A DNA stretch of 64,000 nt from JAJEFO01 sp965214325 (GTDB lineage Bacteria; Pseudomonadota; Alphaproteobacteria; Rhodobacterales; Rhodobacteraceae). The notes beneath the pieces are model-generated. The model saw only the letters and a program-made list of their open reading frames with translations. It had not been told where the DNA came from and searched no databases. The first letter of the stretch is position 1; each line of letters begins with the position of its first letter. A program made the translations under genes and the position numbers. Below, in pieces: positions 18,124 through 26,541 of this stretch. The DNA lies in contig CBDCBG010000005.1 of the NCBI GenBank assembly GCA_965214325.1, forward strand, positions 124,001 to 188,000, given 5' to 3'.

Positions 18124-19371
18124 TTACCTTTCTGCTCCGAACGCGCCGACCATGTAGCCATCGCTCTCGTATTGGGCCTCGAAACCTCCGGCAACGCCCA
18201 TCGGTTGGTGTTGGTCTTTGGGTACGTCATAGAACTGCGCCGACCAGGAACCAGCCGCATCTCCTGCGGTCCCGTCGACGGTCCATTTCGTCCTACTAGT
18301 GTCGACATCGGTAGCAACGCCGGTGCTGGCTATGTCATGCCCCACCAGCTCGACGGACCAGTCCGGTTTCACACCACCAACATCGAAGCCCGTGATGGAA
18401 CCACTGAGCTTTCCGTTTCCGGCATCGAAATCGGCATTCAGTTCGGCATCCGCAGTAAAGGCTCCGCCGACATTGGAGTCGGATAGTGAGTGATGGAACG
18501 CTGCCTTGCCGACCGCCTGTCCTTTGTAGGTCGCCTTGCCGGACGCTGCGGTGACAGCTGCGTCATCGGTGTCGGAGTCTTCTGTCACGTCATACCAAGC
18601 ACCGACCTTGTCGTTGGGGTTGGCGTCGTCGCCGTCATCAATGCCTTCGTCAATCCACCAGCCCCACTCGGCGAAACGCGCATCGTCTGCGTCATACTTC
18701 TGTCCGAGATTTGCGGTGAAAGTCCAATTGCCACCGAGATGAATGCCATCCTTCGTCCTCTGCGATGTGCATTCAGAACCGCTACATGTGTAACCTCCGG
18801 TCGCGCCCATGTAAGAGCCGAGAACAATGGAGGCATCTTTGTGGCTCTTTTTTTCTGCAGCGCCTGTCGCAAACCCGGTACCCATGATGTGTCTGTTACG
18901 GGCAATGCCACCAGTGGCAAATGATACAGGTGGTTCATCCACTTTGATCATCGGACCCTTGTTGTCGTACACCATGACGTGGGCTTTCTCTTTCATGCCC
19001 TCCCCATTATCGGCGTTTCCGGCCGCTGTAAGTGCATCTCCGAGATGGTCAGATGTCGTGCCGGTAGGCTCCCCACTCGTCGCCATGACAGCATCGACGG
19101 CCAGAAGGTCACGCAATTTCTTGGCCATTGCCTCCCTGGCCTCTTCCGCTACTTCGGCGTCGCGTTCTTCCGCGCCCTCTTTCTTGAGATCTTCCTTGGT
19201 TTTGCACTCGCCGTCTTCGAAAATTCCGTTATCGTCCTTGCACTGTTGCTCTGGGGTTGGCATGGGCTCCATTTCGTCATCCGTGCCCCCGTTGCTGCTG
19301 CCTCCGCACCCTGCCAACGCAAGCGCGCCTGCTAGCAAGGTCGCGGACAGTATTGTCGTTGAGAGTTTCAT
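18124..19371 (-). CDS. TbpB-like surface lipoprotein lipB (415 aa)
   Basis: Same architecture as lipA: signal with lipobox ALAGC, acidic linker, EDLKKEGAEERDAEVAEEA helix, Cys pair in YTCSGSECTS, motif EWGWWIDE, C-terminal barrel-like part with TADAELNADFDAG and the end MVGAFGAER. From about residue 165 to the end it is nearly identical to lipG (43752-44999), whereas the N-terminal third differs in many positions, showing recombination. Its partner porB is class 1, while the partner of lipG is class 2. Ribosome site GAGGTAAG lies 6 bases before the ATG. Confidence 0.72.
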   Translation of the reverse strand: MKLSTTILSATLLAGALALAGCGGSSNGGTDDEMEPMPTPEQQCKDDNGIFEDGECKTKEDLKKEGAEERDAEVAEEAREAMAKKLRDLLAVDAVMATSGEPTGTTSDHLGDALTAAGNADNGEGMKEKAHVMVYDNKGPMIKVDEPPVSFATGGIARNRHIMGTGFATGAAEKKSHKDASIVLGSYMGATGGYTCSGSECTSQRTKDGIHLGGNWTFTANLGQKYDADDARFAEWGWWIDEGIDDGDDANPNDKVGAWYDVTEDSDTDDAAVTAASGKATYKGQAVGKAAFHHSLSDSNVGGAFTADAELNADFDAGNGKLSGSITGFDVGGVKPDWSVELVGHDIASTGVATDVDTSRTKWTVDGTAGDAAGSWSAQFYDVPKDQHQPMGVAGGFEAQYESDGYMVGAFGAER

Positions 19372-19438
19372 TTCTTACCTCATTCAGTTTTGGTTTTGCG
19401 CCGCGATCCTGCGACGCGATCCTGTGTTCAGGGTTGGC

Positions 19439-20323
19439 TCAGAAGCCCATCGACAGGCCGAGAGACCAGGTGTCCTTCTCGGAATCGTCCGCCATCTGGG
19501 AGTTGCCGTAGCCGAACTGGAGCGCCGCTCCGCCACCCAGGTCATAAGCGGCAGCAACACCGAATCCGGTGTCTTCCATGCCGCCCGTGTCCTTCTGGCC
19601 GAAGTTGACATTGACTGCCGTGCCTCCTGCCGTGTACGTCGCGCCAACGCCAAGGTGCGTGGTGTTGTCACCCATGCCTGGGCTCTTCTGCGAGTAGTTC
19701 AGCGCGCCGCTGATGTCGCCGAAGGCCGCCGTGACGCTCACGCCTGCCATGTCGGCCATGTCATGCTGCTGGAAACCGACGCCAATGCCGAAATCACCGA
19801 AGGACCCCTTGACGCCGACGCCCATGGTATCGCCCATTCCGGCGTCCTGCTCAAACGAGAGAGCAACGCCAAGATCTCCGAACGAGTTGTCGTAGCGCAG
19901 AATCTGACCGTCGTTGTTGCCATCAAGGCCGGCGTTTCCATCGTAGCCGGCGTGAGCCGTATGGTCGTCAGCGATTGAGCCAGCTCCAGCAACCTCGGAC
20001 AGCGCCCAGTCGAGGGCTCCGTCGGTGTCACCCAGAGTGACGTTTCCGAAGGGACCCTTGACGTAGACCGCAACGCCGCCGTGGTCACCAGTGTTAGTGG
20101 CCTTGCCCGCGTCGTCGCCCCCTTTGTCCACTTCGTCGATGTCAATCGCCGTGCCGAAGGTCAGGCCAGCGTTGGTCATGGACTCCATCTTGAAGGTGAC
20201 GTCGATGTCCTGATGAAACATGGCATCGCCTTCGCCGCCGTCGGCAACGCCCATTTCGGCCGAGCCCGAGAGCTTCACGCCCTGAGCGTAGGCGGCGCCT
20301 GACATGGCGCCCACCGATGGCAT
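19439..20323 (-). CDS. Porin porB, class 1, lacks signal peptide (cassette)
   Basis: Class 1 porin closely related to the intact porin at 49851. It starts in a common junction and retains only the end of a signal peptide, AMSGAAYAQG, before LSGSAEMGVADGGEGDAMF. Conserved motifs include YVKGPFGNVTLGDTDGALDW and the end DTWSLGLSMGF. The missing part corresponds to the first ~13 residues of the signal peptide. The replaced 5' sequence is RepA arm DNA. Probably unexported or silent unless recombined into the expression site. Paired with lipB. Confidence 0.78.
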   Translation of the reverse strand: MPSVGAMSGAAYAQGVKLSGSAEMGVADGGEGDAMFHQDIDVTFKMESMTNAGLTFGTAIDIDEVDKGGDDAGKATNTGDHGGVAVYVKGPFGNVTLGDTDGALDWALSEVAGAGSIADDHTAHAGYDGNAGLDGNNDGQILRYDNSFGDLGVALSFEQDAGMGDTMGVGVKGSFGDFGIGVGFQQHDMADMAGVSVTAAFGDISGALNYSQKSPGMGDNTTHLGVGATYTAGGTAVNVNFGQKDTGGMEDTGFGVAAAYDLGGGAALQFGYGNSQMADDSEKDTWSLGLSMGF

Positions 20324-20965
20324 CCGCAAGTGACTGACACTCAAAGGACAATCAGGCAATCCAGGACCATGCCCTTTGCTATGCCACTTTGTGCAGTCGG
20401 CAAAACTCAACAAAAACAGCATGAACACGCAAGGAAATGCCTGCGCGTGGCCGCCTCGTCGGCGAAATCGATGGTCACGCCTTCAGTCAGGTAGCCGTCA
20501 AGTGCAGCGCCAAGGCAGATCCCGTGCGGTGAAGCATCGGCGCTTGTCGGTCTTGCGCCAGGCATCGGTGTCGGGCGTGGCGAGGACAGCCGAACCGTGC
20601 GGCGCATCCCGAATGACGATGACGTGCGCCCCGGACACCTTTGCCACGACCTGAAAGGAACCCAGGCTCCCGAGGGGCCGGGAGACCGCGAATAGCTGAT
20701 CCCTTTCAACGCCTGTGCCGTGGCTTCGTTCGCCGCATCGAAGGCATCCTCAAGCGCATGCTCGCATTCGAGGATGAAGCGGTCGCCCGGACCCTCGCAC
20801 CGCATGATCGTGAACGTTGTCGGCCCGCGTCCCTTGGCGGCACCGGCCTTTCGTGATCCGGTTGATGCGCGCGCGTCAGGCTGTGCTTCAGGGCGATGCT
20901 GCTCAAGCTCTCGCCAGCAACCACCGCCGCGACAATCTCAGCGTTGCACTTCGGACTGGAAGTGG
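20324..20965 (-). repeat. RepA repeat (copy B)
   Basis: Same organisation as copy A; core at 20375-20391 exact. The HTH1 reading frame is broken by a small deletion in the recognition-helix region (LTRAHQP for LTHARIN). At its outer end it is fused in frame to the lipC fragment, so the repeat border cuts through a lipoprotein gene. Confidence 0.7.
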
Positions 20966-21383
20966 GGGTTGCATTGTCAGACGCTTTGGTGCTCGGACCC
21001 TTGTTGTTGTACACCATGACGTGGGCTTTCTCTTCCATGCCCTCCCCGTTATCGGCGCCACGGGCCGCTGTTAGTGCAGCAACGACATCGGCAGATGGCG
21101 TGGTGCCGGTAGGTGCCGTATGTGCCGCCGCGACAGCTGGGAGGTCCAGAATTCCACGCAACTTCTTGGCCATTGCCTCCCTGGCCTTTTGCGCTTCCTC
21201 GTCGTCGCGATCTTTCGCACCCTCTCCCCTGAGATCATCAGCGGATTTGCACTCGCCGTCTTCGAAAACTCCGTTGTCGGCCCTGCACTGTTCCTCTGGG
21301 GCGGGTTGTGGATCACTTGGCGGCGCGCTATCGTTGCTGCTGCCCCCTCCGCAGCCCGCGAGGGCAAGCGGAACGGCGATCAT
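20966..21383 (-). pseudogene. Truncated lipoprotein lipC, fused to RepA
   Basis: Encodes a lipoprotein start MIAVPLALAGCGGG, an acidic linker and a helix (EEAQKAREAMAKKLRGIL), then ADNGEGMEEKAHVMVYNNKG as in lipB/lipG. After residue ~135 it joins the RepA HTH1 sequence (SSPKCNAEIVAAVVAG). The central and C-terminal domains and any partner porin are gone. Evidence that RepA recombination truncates the lipoproteins. Confidence 0.7.
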
Positions 21384-21519
21384 AACCGCCGTTAGCGCTT
21401 TGAATTCTGAGCGCTTCCTGCAACACGGAGCGGCTTGAGCGAAAAAGTAGATCGACAGAGTCCAGTATCCGTGCACAGTGCGCCTAATTCTTGAAGCCTT
21501 CTTGCATGAGACAGGTGAC

Positions 21520-21876
21520 ATGCTTAGCATCGACCCGAAGGCGATGGAGGACTGGCCTGTGGCCGACATGACGAAAGACCGGCACGGCTTCACGCAGGAC
21601 CAGCTCGATTTCCTGCGCGAGACGATCATCCCAAAAACTGCGCAGGGCTTCGACCGTCCGACCCAGATGTGGCTGATCGGCGGGCTTGTCGCGCTGGGAG
21701 TCGCCGTGGCCGGCGTGATATGGGCCGAGATCGGCTCCGTTCGAGCCGAGATCGGTTCGGTTCGGGACCAGGTGCAAGCCAACACCACCACGCTGGCGCG
21801 AATCGAGGTCGAGATTACCGGGCTGAAAGAAAGCATCGCCCGAATCGAAGCGGCCGTCTCAAAGGACGGCGAATAA
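21520..21876 (+). CDS. Small membrane-anchored coiled-coil protein (118 aa)
   Basis: ATG 21520, with AGGTGA upstream. A soluble N-terminus is followed by one membrane segment (WLIGGLVALGVAVAGVIW) and a C-terminal coiled coil with repeated IGSVRAEIGSVRDQVQANTT. Reminiscent of the DUF1640-type protein at 33043-33450, with which it shares the GSVR-E/DQVQAN repeats. No enzymatic motif; role unknown. An earlier GTG start at 21478 is possible but less likely. Confidence 0.55.
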   Translation: MLSIDPKAMEDWPVADMTKDRHGFTQDQLDFLRETIIPKTAQGFDRPTQMWLIGGLVALGVAVAGVIWAEIGSVRAEIGSVRDQVQANTTTLARIEVEITGLKESIARIEAAVSKDGE

Positions 21877-22075
21877 ATGTAGCGACCTGCAATCGTCGTG
21901 ACTTTCGGCCCGAATTGAATGCGTCCATCGGCGGGGCGGAACGGGGGAGGGAAAAATCTCGAAGAAGAGGCGGGACTGGTTGCGGGAGGATGCTGCGCTT
22001 GCCACCCTGCAGCGAACGAAATGAAGTCAGGACGGACTGTCGTCTCCGCTCGATTGAACACTTACAACTGATCTC

Positions 22076-22313
22076 AATGGTCGACTTTGACAAGCCGTAA
22101 TCTGCCATGAGGTCCCAGATCAGGACTCCTTGCGCTCGCCTTTCGCGGAGTTCCGCGACTTGGCCGGCCGTGACGGTCGGCCGTTTTCCAAAGTGGACGC
22201 CCCGATCCTTGGCCCTCCTGATCCCGGCCGTCTGGCATTCGGCGCGGCTCTCGGTCTCGAACTGACCGATGGCACCCAGCATGTCGAATAGGAGCCGGCC
22301 CGCGTGTTTCTCC
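22076..22313 (-). pseudogene. Serine resolvase/invertase, C-terminal fragment
   Basis: Recognisable Tn3-type resolvase sequence: AGRLLFDMLGAIGQFETE, the end of the catalytic domain, then GIRRAKDRGVHFGKRP and the HTH WDLMADYGLSKSTI. The catalytic Ser domain is absent; upstream the gene is replaced by a 37-bp sequence also found at 23976 and 36197. It cannot be active, but shows that a site-specific recombinase was once present in this cassette zone. Confidence 0.7.
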
Positions 22314-22365
22314 CATGATCTATCCGGCAGCCTGAAGCGGCGATCTCCAGTTTTCAACGGCGGTT

Positions 22366-22771
22366 ATGATCGCCGGGACCCTGGTCCTCGCGGGCTGCGG
22401 AGGGGGGGGGAGCGACGATCCCCCGATGACCGACATGGACGCGGAGAAGGCGGCCATCGAACTCAAGGCCAAGCAGGACGAGCGTCACGGCGATCATGGA
22501 CGCCGTGGAGACGGCTTCAACTGATGTCAACGCGGTCGGCGACATGTCGTCGGATGATAGCGTGTCGATGGCTGAAGACGCCATTGAAGCCGCAAAGGGA
22601 GCTGTCGCAGCGGCAGCCGACCTTCCAGAAGGCGACGCTTCCGTTGTTGAAGCCAACGCCACGATTGCAGCGCTTGAAACGCAACTCATGACCGCCAAGG
22701 CGGCACGTACGGCATACATGACCGAAAAGTCCGAGGCCGAACAAGCAGCCGCTGAAACTGTTGAAGGATAA
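22366..22771 (+). pseudogene. Small lipoprotein with poly-G tract and frameshift
   Basis: ATG 22366 encodes MIAGTLVLAGCGGGG, a lipobox with the G9 tract (22402-22410) right after the Cys codon, then an acidic and Lys-rich segment. The frame ends at 22524, whereas the continuation (AIMDAVETASTDVNAV to AEQAAAETVEG) is in another frame up to 22771; one extra base near 22484 would explain this. The body is Ala-rich helical, without the GWW or barrel domain. The beginning matches the lipD start, so it is a fragment of that family. Confidence 0.5.
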
Positions 22772-22785
22772 CGCAGCCATGTGAA

Positions 22786-22807
22786 GGCGGATCCGGCCGG
22801 ATCCGCC
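22786..22807. repeat. Perfect 22-bp palindrome (copy 1)
   Basis: GGCGGATCC followed by its complement around GGCC. It recurs at 36084-36105 with the same ~75 bp downstream. It could form a strong hairpin but lacks a T-run, so it is left as a repeat. Confidence 0.6.
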
Positions 22808-22891
22808 GCTTGTAGGCAGACCGTGACAGTCCCGATCCACGTATCATGTTGATACGGTTCAATGATTTCCTTCTCCGGCTCAGAACTTCAG

Positions 22892-23010
22892 ATGAAAGAT
22901 CGGTCTGGCCGTGATGCGGAGATCGAGACGCGACAGGCACGGGCAGCCTACGAAAGCCGAGCGTCTGGCCTGAATTGGGAAGGGAATTCAACCTTCAGCG
23001 AGGCTACAGC
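22892..23010 (+). pseudogene. HTH2 fragment
   Basis: MKDRSGRDAEIETRQARAAY continues to SGLNWEGNS, where the frame leaves the family. The second helix is lost. It matches the starts of the HTH2 ORFs at 14754 and 32811. Confidence 0.45.
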
Positions 23011-23230
23011 CATCACAGTCGCTTCCGGTCGAGGCGGTGACGCTGGGACGCCGGCGCAGCGCCCGCATCCACAGGCGTTGCAGCCTGGGGCGCGAAAGAC
23101 GCGCAAGAACCGGCTCGACCCCGGGGCGGCGAGTTTGTCAATTTTGTCTCTGGCGATGCGCTGTTGATGAGGTGCTCGCCGAATAGTCAATGACCACTGG
23201 CGAAGGCGGTAGTTGTTCGAGAGAACAGCC

Positions 23231-23509
23231 TCACGCGGGATCGAATTGAATCCGCAGCCGGGTGCCGGTTGCCCGGGCGACCTTCTCAAGAGTCCGCGTC
23301 GATGGCGGCACCCGGCCGCTTTCCAGACGCGCCACCGCCGATTGTGTCGTCTTCATCCTCGCGGCCAGCTCCGCCTGGGTGATGCCTGCTCGCGTACGCG
23401 CCTCGATCAGCGCGCGGGCCAGCTCGAACTCCGGTCCCGACCGCTCGTAAGCCTCTCGATAGTCCGCATTCCGGCTCCACCGGTCATGCAGTTCGTCAAG
23501 CGTGCTCAT
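23231..23509 (-). CDS. HigA-like XRE antitoxin (92 aa)
   Basis: Predicted antitoxin and autorepressor. Its start overlaps the toxin stop (ATGA). The HTH_3 domain in the C-terminal half includes AGITQAELAARMKTTQSAVA and RLESGRVPPSTRTLEKVARA. The N-terminal half would bind the toxin. Toxin-first order is as in higBA and related RelE-type pairs. Confidence 0.8.
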   Translation of the reverse strand: MSTLDELHDRWSRNADYREAYERSGPEFELARALIEARTRAGITQAELAARMKTTQSAVARLESGRVPPSTRTLEKVARATGTRLRIQFDPA

Positions 23510-23832
23510 TGCATTACCTCCCTGGCGCGACGTAGCGCCAATTCTATCTCCCGTTGCGGCGTACGCCGAGTCTTCTTCACGAATGCTCGCACCACGACCA
23601 CCCGTCGGCCTGTCGCGACGACATAGGGAGCCCGCGCAATGCCATCCCGGCCGCTCAAGCGGATTTCCCAAAGCGGGCCGGTCAAGTGCCTGACATGCGG
23701 GGCACCCACGCGCTCCAGCCCGAATGTGGCGATCAACCGGCCTGTTCGCGCAAACCGCGCCCGCATGTCGGCGGGGAGCGCATTCAGCTCCCTGTCCACG
23801 GTTTCGTTCAGAGTCTCGACACGCCAAGTCAT
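23506..23832 (-). CDS. HigB/RelE-superfamily toxin (phage Gp49-like, 108 aa)
   Basis: Probable ribosome-dependent mRNA endonuclease of the HigB/Gp49 (DUF891-like) group: MTWRVETLNETVDRELNALP, HLTGPLWEIRLSGRDGIARA, RRVVVVRAFVKKTRRTP. These are the typical 'LWElR...giaR..y' and 'l..f.KKtqktP' motifs. First gene of the pair, translationally coupled to the antitoxin. Located between two RepA-linked zones, it may stabilise the accessory region. Confidence 0.82.
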   Translation of the reverse strand: MTWRVETLNETVDRELNALPADMRARFARTGRLIATFGLERVGAPHVRHLTGPLWEIRLSGRDGIARAPYVVATGRRVVVVRAFVKKTRRTPQREIELALRRAREVMQ

Positions 23833-23879
23833 GAGGTGGCATCGTATAGCATGCGTGCTATGAATCCAAGTCGTTTCCT

Positions 23880-25892
23880 CCGCCGCTTGTAGGCAGACCG
23901 TGACAGTCCCGATCCACGTATCATGTTGATACGGTTCAATGATTTCTCTCTCCGGCTCAGAACTTCAGTTGTATGCTGGAAATCGCCGCTTCAGGAAGCC
24001 GGACAGATCATGGGCGCAACACCGGGAACAGCTTCAGGCGCGGCACTGTTCAAGCGGGATCCCGCAGTCCCCGTGCACAGACTCGCAGCCCGAGTTCCCC
24101 GCACGCCATTGCCTGGTCAGGCAGGCTCGGCCCTGATCCCCAGAAGGTTCCTTGCCTCGCGGCCGCACGCCACGCCGAGCAGGTGGACGGGCTCCCCGCG
24201 GTCACGGTACTTCTCCGCATAGCCGCGTTCGCGCATCTGGGCGATCGCCGCGTCCAGCGCGGCGTCTGCGTCCTCGTCGCTCTCCGCCATCTTGAACTCC
24301 AGCACGAACGCCTGCGCGCCGGTCAGCACCACCATGTCCGCGCGACCACGGCTTGAGGCGTCCTCCGCCCGGACATCCACGCCGATGGCGCGGAAGCACA
24401 TGTGCAGCAGGCTCGCGTACCAGGCCTCGTAGCGGGCGAGATCGCCGGTCGCGTGCCACTGGTAGGGAATCCCGGAAAGGTACGAGCGGAGCCGGTCGCC
24501 GAATCCCTGGAAGTCGTTCGCCTCGAGAAGCGCAAGAAGCGCCCGGCCCTCGTCAAGCGGCGCCCTCCCCGCCCTTCCCAGATGGCCAAGCAACCCGCGG
24601 TTCAGGCTGAAACGCACCTCGAGATTGGGATAGTCCAGCCGGTAGAGCGTGTCGAATTCATCGCTCTGTTCCTCCGCGATGGTCAGGTAGCCGGTCTGGA
24701 ACAGGAGCGCCTCGATCCCGATGTCGTTCACGTCGAACCTCGACACGAGCGACATGTCCGCCATCCGGTTCTCCAGCTCCATCGGGCTGACGGACTTCTC
24801 CATCAGCGTCCGGAACAGGAAGGTCGGGGATCCGGTCTCGAACCAGTAGGGGCGGAACTCCCTGTTGTCCAGCAGCAGCAGTACGTCGTAGGGGTTGTAG
24901 ACCTTCTCTCCGCCCCGCCAGTGGTAGCCGTTGTACCAGGTCCGGATCCGGTCCCGGTCCAGCCCGTCGAGCTCGGGCCCGAACACCCGGTCCAGGTCGC
25001 TCTCCGTGTACCCGCAGATCGTGGCATGGCGTGGATCGAGGCTGATGTCTTTCAGGTTGTTGAGGCCCGAGAACAGGCTGACCTTGGAGAACATGCTCAC
25101 GCCGGTGACGAAGACGAAGCGGACATGCTCCGCGCTGCCCTTGATGATGCCGTAGAACCCGCGCAGGTAGTCACGGTTGGCCGTCGCGAGTTCCGGGTCT
25201 TGGAGCACGTCGAGGATCGGCTTGTCGTACTCGTCCACAAGGACGGCCACCCGTTGCCCGGTTTTGCGGTGGAGGCGGTCCAGAACGTTCCGCAAACGTC
25301 TTGGCCCTGTATCGGATGCCTGGGCAGCGGAGAGGCCATGCCGCCTCTCGATTGCCTCCAGTTGCTCTATGATGTCTCCTTCTATCTCTTCCGGTTCATT
25401 GTACTTCCCGTCAAAGCTCAGGCGCACCACCGGATGGGTGGCGGACCAGTCCCAGTGCCCGTGGATGTCCAGGCCCCGGAACAGCTCCTCGCGGCCCTCG
25501 AACAGCGATCTCAGCGTGTCCAGGAGGAGGCTCTTGCCGAACCGGCGGGGCCGGGAAAGGAAATAGAAACGCCCTTCGCCCACCAGCCTCCGGACGAGGG
25601 GCGTCTTGTCGACGTAGCAGAAATCCTGTTCCCGGATCGTGCGGAAGTCCTGTATCCCGATGGGAAGGCGGCGGGTCATCGGCCTCTCCGTTCGTGGCCT
25701 TCGGAAACCCCTTCCGGGGCTCGCACGGTCATACCACGTAACCGTGCCTCACGCCATGTCCGCCCAATCCGGAACGTTTCGTTCCCCCAGGCAAGCACGG
25801 AGCGGCGGCCGTTCGACACGAGCGCAGCCAGGCTTCGCCGGACGTTTCGACCAGGGCCGACCCGGCATTCCGAAGTGACGATTTCCAGCATT
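23880..25892 (-). repeat. 2-kb direct repeat, copy 1 (contains AAA/PDDEXK gene)
   Basis: Matches 36101-38113 with a constant offset of 12221 bp. Most of the length is identical or nearly so; two internal sectors differ (within the N-terminal half of the gene). Recombination between the copies would delete or duplicate 12.2 kb with porD, lipD, porE and lipE. Confidence 0.85.
24117..25679 (-). CDS. AAA-ATPase-like/PD-(D/E)XK nuclease-domain protein, copy 1 (520 aa)
   Basis: Belongs to the AAA-ATPase_like plus PDDEXK_9 group, abundant in host-associated bacteria. N-terminus LPIGIQDFRTIREQDFCYVD; nucleotide-binding motif RPRRFGKSLLLDTL in place of Walker A; Walker B-like VAVLVDEYDKPI; C-terminal nuclease-like motif with RADMVVL and AFVLEFK (D..ExK). 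Cytoplasmic; the biological role of the family is unsettled (mobile or defence related). A second copy lies at 36338-37900. Differences cluster in residues ~100-150, where a block is almost unrelated, and ~260-285. Confidence 0.82.
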   Translation of the reverse strand: MTRRLPIGIQDFRTIREQDFCYVDKTPLVRRLVGEGRFYFLSRPRRFGKSLLLDTLRSLFEGREELFRGLDIHGHWDWSATHPVVRLSFDGKYNEPEEIEGDIIEQLEAIERRHGLSAAQASDTGPRRLRNVLDRLHRKTGQRVAVLVDEYDKPILDVLQDPELATANRDYLRGFYGIIKGSAEHVRFVFVTGVSMFSKVSLFSGLNNLKDISLDPRHATICGYTESDLDRVFGPELDGLDRDRIRTWYNGYHWRGGEKVYNPYDVLLLLDNREFRPYWFETGSPTFLFRTLMEKSVSPMELENRMADMSLVSRFDVNDIGIEALLFQTGYLTIAEEQSDEFDTLYRLDYPNLEVRFSLNRGLLGHLGRAGRAPLDEGRALLALLEANDFQGFGDRLRSYLSGIPYQWHATGDLARYEAWYASLLHMCFRAIGVDVRAEDASSRGRADMVVLTGAQAFVLEFKMAESDEDADAALDAAIAQMRERGYAEKYRDRGEPVHLLGVACGREARNLLGIRAEPA

Positions 25893-26541
25893 TCAATGAG
25901 CGCACCGCCTGACCGCAACGCTGAGATTGTCGCGGCGGTGGTTGCTGGCGAGAGCTTGAGCAGCATCGCCCTGAAGCGCAACCTGACGCACGCGCGCATC
26001 AACCGGATCGCGAGAAAGGCCGGTGCCGCAAAGGGACGCGGGCCGACGACGTTCACGACCATGCGGTGCGAGGGTCCGGGCGACCGCTTCATCCTCGAAT
26101 GCGAGCATGCGCTTGCGGATGCCTTCGATGCGGCGAACGAAGCCACGGCACAGGCGTTGAACGCGATCATCTCCTCCCGGTCTCCCGGCCCCTCGGGAGC
26201 CTGGGTTCCTTTCAGATCGTGGCAAAGTGTCCGGGGCGCACATCATCGTCATGCGGGATGCGCCGCACGGTTCGGCCGTCCTCGCCATGCCCGACACCGA
26301 TGCCTGGCGCATGGCCGACAAGCGCCGATGCTTCACCGCACGGGATCTGCATTGGCGCCGCACTTGACGGCGACCTGCCCGAAGGCGTGACCATCGATTT
26401 CGCCGACGAGGCGGCCACGCGCAGGCATTTCCTTGCGTGTTCATGCAGTTTTTGTCGAGTTTGGCCGATTGCACATAGTGGCATAGCAAAGGGCATGGCC
26501 TTGAATTGCCTGATTGTCCTTTGAGTGTCAGTCACTTGCGG
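25893..26541 (+). repeat. RepA repeat (copy D), most complete
   Basis: Contains the HTH1 ORF, the second conserved segment and the arm before porD. Core at 26474-26490 in reverse complement, one mismatch (CATAGTGGCATAGCAAA). It is joined at its outer end to the 2-kb direct repeat through the string TTCCAGCATT. Confidence 0.75.
25896..26390 (+). CDS. HTH1-family ORF within RepA (164 aa)
   Basis: ATG 25896. MSAPPDRNAEIVAAVVAGES is followed by LSSIALKRNLTHARINRIAR, a clear helix-turn-helix, then a region FILECEHALADAFDAANEAT and a Pro/Gly/Ser segment. The last ~50 residues run in a frame that differs from the other conserved reading (VSGAHIIVIRD... in copy I), so the gene may be frameshifted. 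It is repeated upstream of several porin cassettes. DNA-binding is likely; the function is unknown. Confidence 0.4.
   Translation: MSAPPDRNAEIVAAVVAGESLSSIALKRNLTHARINRIARKAGAAKGRGPTTFTTMRCEGPGDRFILECEHALADAFDAANEATAQALNAIISSRSPGPSGAWVPFRSWQSVRGAHHRHAGCAARFGRPRHARHRCLAHGRQAPMLHRTGSALAPHLTATCPKA

Noticed and set aside
22402..22410. G9 tract as a functional phase switch of the present gene
   Set aside because: In the present frame the gene is broken downstream anyway, and a one-base loss leads to an immediate stop; kept only as an observation.
22786..22807. Palindrome as terminator
   Set aside because: Strong stem but no T-run on either side.
24402..26390. Long plus-strand open frame (662 codons) opposite the AAA/PDDEXK gene
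   Set aside because: It is the antisense of a gene with clear motifs and exists because of high GC; only its last part coincides with the HTH1 ORF.
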